A stretch of 30,078 nt of DNA from QALR01 sp900552255 (GTDB lineage: Bacteria; Bacillota; Clostridia; Oscillospirales; CAG-272). The notes beneath the pieces were generated by a model, which was not told the origin of the DNA, searched no databases, and saw nothing but the letters and a program-made list of their open reading frames with translations. Both the position numbers and the translations under genes were made by a program. The DNA lies in contig DBFVEH010000015.1 of NCBI GenBank assembly GCA_048526005.1, forward strand, positions 1 through 30,078, read 5' to 3'. This document shows, one piece after another, positions 28,993 to 30,078 of the stretch (its first letter is position 1; each line of letters opens with the position of its first letter).

Positions 28993-29902
28993 CAATATTT
29001 ATAAGAATTTCGGCGACGTGTCCGTGCTGCGCGGCGTTTCCTGTGAAATCGAAAAGGGAGAGCGCGTCGTTATCATCGGTCCGTCCGGCAGCGGCAAATC
29101 CACGCTTCTGCGCTGCATGAATCTGTTGGAAACGCCGACCTACGGCGAAATCTGGCTCGACGGAAAGCTCGTGACCGAACCCGATCCGTATCTGCATTTC
29201 GACGTGATTCGCGCGTCCCGCACTTATGGAGAGGTGCTTGCCGCCGTGAAAGCGGAAAATCCCGCAGGCTCGGATATGGAGACGGACGCGGAAGCGATTC
29301 GGAAGATCAAGGCGGAGGATCTCTTAAAAAAGCATGAGGGCAAAGAATATACGGCGCTTATGAAGAAGATTTATGCCGAAAACTATCTTGATATCAACAT
29401 GGCGCGCCGTAAGATGGGGATGGTCTTTCAGCATTTCAACCTGTTCAACAATCTGACGGTCATGCAGAATCTGACGCTTGCCCCGACACAGCTTAAAATC
29501 CAAACAAAGGAGGAAGCGACAGAAGCGGGCTCGGAGCTTTTGAACCGAATCGGCTTATATGATAAAAAGGACGAATATCCGAGCAAGCTTTCCGGCGGAC
29601 AGAAGCAGCGGATCGCGATCATCCGCGCCTTGGCGATGAATCCCGAGGTGATGCTGTTTGACGAACCGACCTCCGCGCTCGATCCGGAAATGGTCGGGGA
29701 GGTGCTCGATCTCATCCGAAAGCTTGCCGGCGATGGAATGACGATGGTCATCGTCACGCATGAAATGAGCTTTGCCCGCGAGGTCGGGACGCGCATGCTG
29801 TTCGTCGATGAGGGAAATATCAAGGAGGAAGCGCCTCCGGCTGAATTTTTTGAAAATCCGAAAGACGCGCGTCTGAGAGAGTTTCTCTCAAAGGTACTGT
29901 AA
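28979..29902 (+). CDS. Amino-acid ABC transporter ATP-binding protein with internal insertion
   Basis: 307 residues from GTG 28979 with AAAGGAGG 10 nt upstream, overlapping the permease gene. The ATPase motifs are complete: Walker A GPSGSGKST (34-42), Q-loop Q151 in GMVFQHFNLF, signature LSGGQ (204-208), Walker B MLFDEP (225-230), D-loop SALD, and switch His261. Relatives such as HisP and GlnQ have about 240-255 residues; here about 65 extra residues (roughly 71-137) lie between Walker A and the Q-loop. The insert is charged and partly helical (RASRTYGEVLAAVKAENPAG, AEAIRKIKAEDLLKKHEGKE). The reading frame is continuous, so this is an insertion and not a frameshift. Confidence 0.93.
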   Translation: MISVNNIYKNFGDVSVLRGVSCEIEKGERVVIIGPSGSGKSTLLRCMNLLETPTYGEIWLDGKLVTEPDPYLHFDVIRASRTYGEVLAAVKAENPAGSDMETDAEAIRKIKAEDLLKKHEGKEYTALMKKIYAENYLDINMARRKMGMVFQHFNLFNNLTVMQNLTLAPTQLKIQTKEEATEAGSELLNRIGLYDKKDEYPSKLSGGQKQRIAIIRALAMNPEVMLFDEPTSALDPEMVGEVLDLIRKLAGDGMTMVIVTHEMSFAREVGTRMLFVDEGNIKEEAPPAEFFENPKDARLREFLSKVL

Positions 29903-29959
29903 AGGCTCCCGCGATTCAAAAAAGGCAAGGATTTTGACAAAAATAGCAAAGCGGAGCGA

Positions 29960-29989
29960 TTGACAAAAAGAAGAAAGATATGATATAAT
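29960..29989 (+). promoter_or_regulatory. Strong sigma-A promoter near the right edge
   Basis: Perfect TTGACA (29960-29965), 18-bp spacer, perfect TATAAT (29984-29989). It is 57 bp after the transporter stop and reads out of the window. Confidence 0.85.
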
Positions 29990-30002
29990 GGGAAACAGCA
30001 AG

Positions 30003-30078
30003 GAATTGCTTTCGGCAATTCGGGGCGTTTGACGCGCACGATAAGTGCGCGGGAAACGCCCCCTCACGGGGTGCCCCC
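30003..30078 (+). ncRNA. Start of a highly structured leader or RNA gene, cut by the window edge
   Basis: Right after the promoter, GAATTGC (30003-30009) pairs with GCAATTC (30015-30021). GGGGCGTTT (30022-30030) pairs with AAACGCCCC (30054-30062), and inside it CGCGCAC (30033-30039) pairs with GTGCGCG (30045-30051) around GATAA. GC-rich sequence continues to the end. No tmRNA, RNase P or SRP signature was recognised. Confidence 0.55.

Noticed and set aside
30003..30078. tmRNA, RNase P RNA or SRP RNA at the right edge
   Set aside because: None of the diagnostic sequences of these RNAs is present in the visible part.

Overview
The window looks like a piece of the chromosome of an anaerobic, spore-former-lineage Firmicute (class Clostridia, probably a gut Oscillospirales/Christensenellales-type organism). 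The reasons are near-consensus sigma-A promoters (TTGACA-N17-TATAAT many times over), strong AGGAGG ribosome sites, class III glutamine synthetase, SpoVG, formate-tetrahydrofolate ligase, a split transketolase, and T-box, TPP and ZTP riboswitch control. Coding sequence is of medium to high GC, and AT-rich stretches mark the promoters. No phage, insertion sequence, CRISPR array, rRNA or tRNA gene was found.

Layout. 1-620: no gene. Two copies of a ~167 bp direct repeat flank a chain of six close-packed hairpins. 635-7261: a glutamine/nitrogen block. An ANTAR-type regulator and pyrG run leftwards. glnN (GS-III) and asnB run rightwards, with a leader terminator before glnN and a T-box before asnB. 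7375-8043: an ArsR-like regulator flanked by twin operator-like sites. 8207-8380: a GC-rich hairpin island ahead of a small FeoB-associated Cys-rich protein. 8956-11296: an ECF sigma factor, its probable membrane anti-sigma factor, and two small secreted paralogues sharing a gap-free Cys/His pattern. 11606-16288: split transketolase, a fused glycosyltransferase/pyruvyltransferase, and a YfbR-type nucleotidase. 16434-17294: a DUF11-repeat protein. 17438-19116: TPP riboswitch, thiT, thiN. 19194-21045: fhs under a ZTP riboswitch. 21087-22417: twin XRE regulators divergent from an unknown small gene. 22545-24387: zinc-ribbon protein, GH27 alpha-galactosidase, thioredoxin. 24482-25570: dCMP deaminase with a long structured leader, then spoVG. 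25834-29902: murC and an amino-acid ABC transporter whose promoter is preceded by ARG-box-like operators. The window ends just inside another strongly promoted, highly structured leader.

How the genes work together. PyrG, GS-III and AsnB all make or consume glutamine and are clustered with an RNA-binding ANTAR regulator. ThiT and ThiN make TPP, which closes the loop on their riboswitch and is the cofactor of the transketolase upstream. Fhs under ZTP control links one-carbon supply to purine synthesis. The transporter is predicted to be part of an ArgR/AhrC regulon. The parts most likely to be undescribed are the sigma/anti-sigma/twin secreted protein operon, the hairpin chain at the left edge, the hairpin island at 8207-8380, and the pseudoknot-capable leader at 24511-24719.
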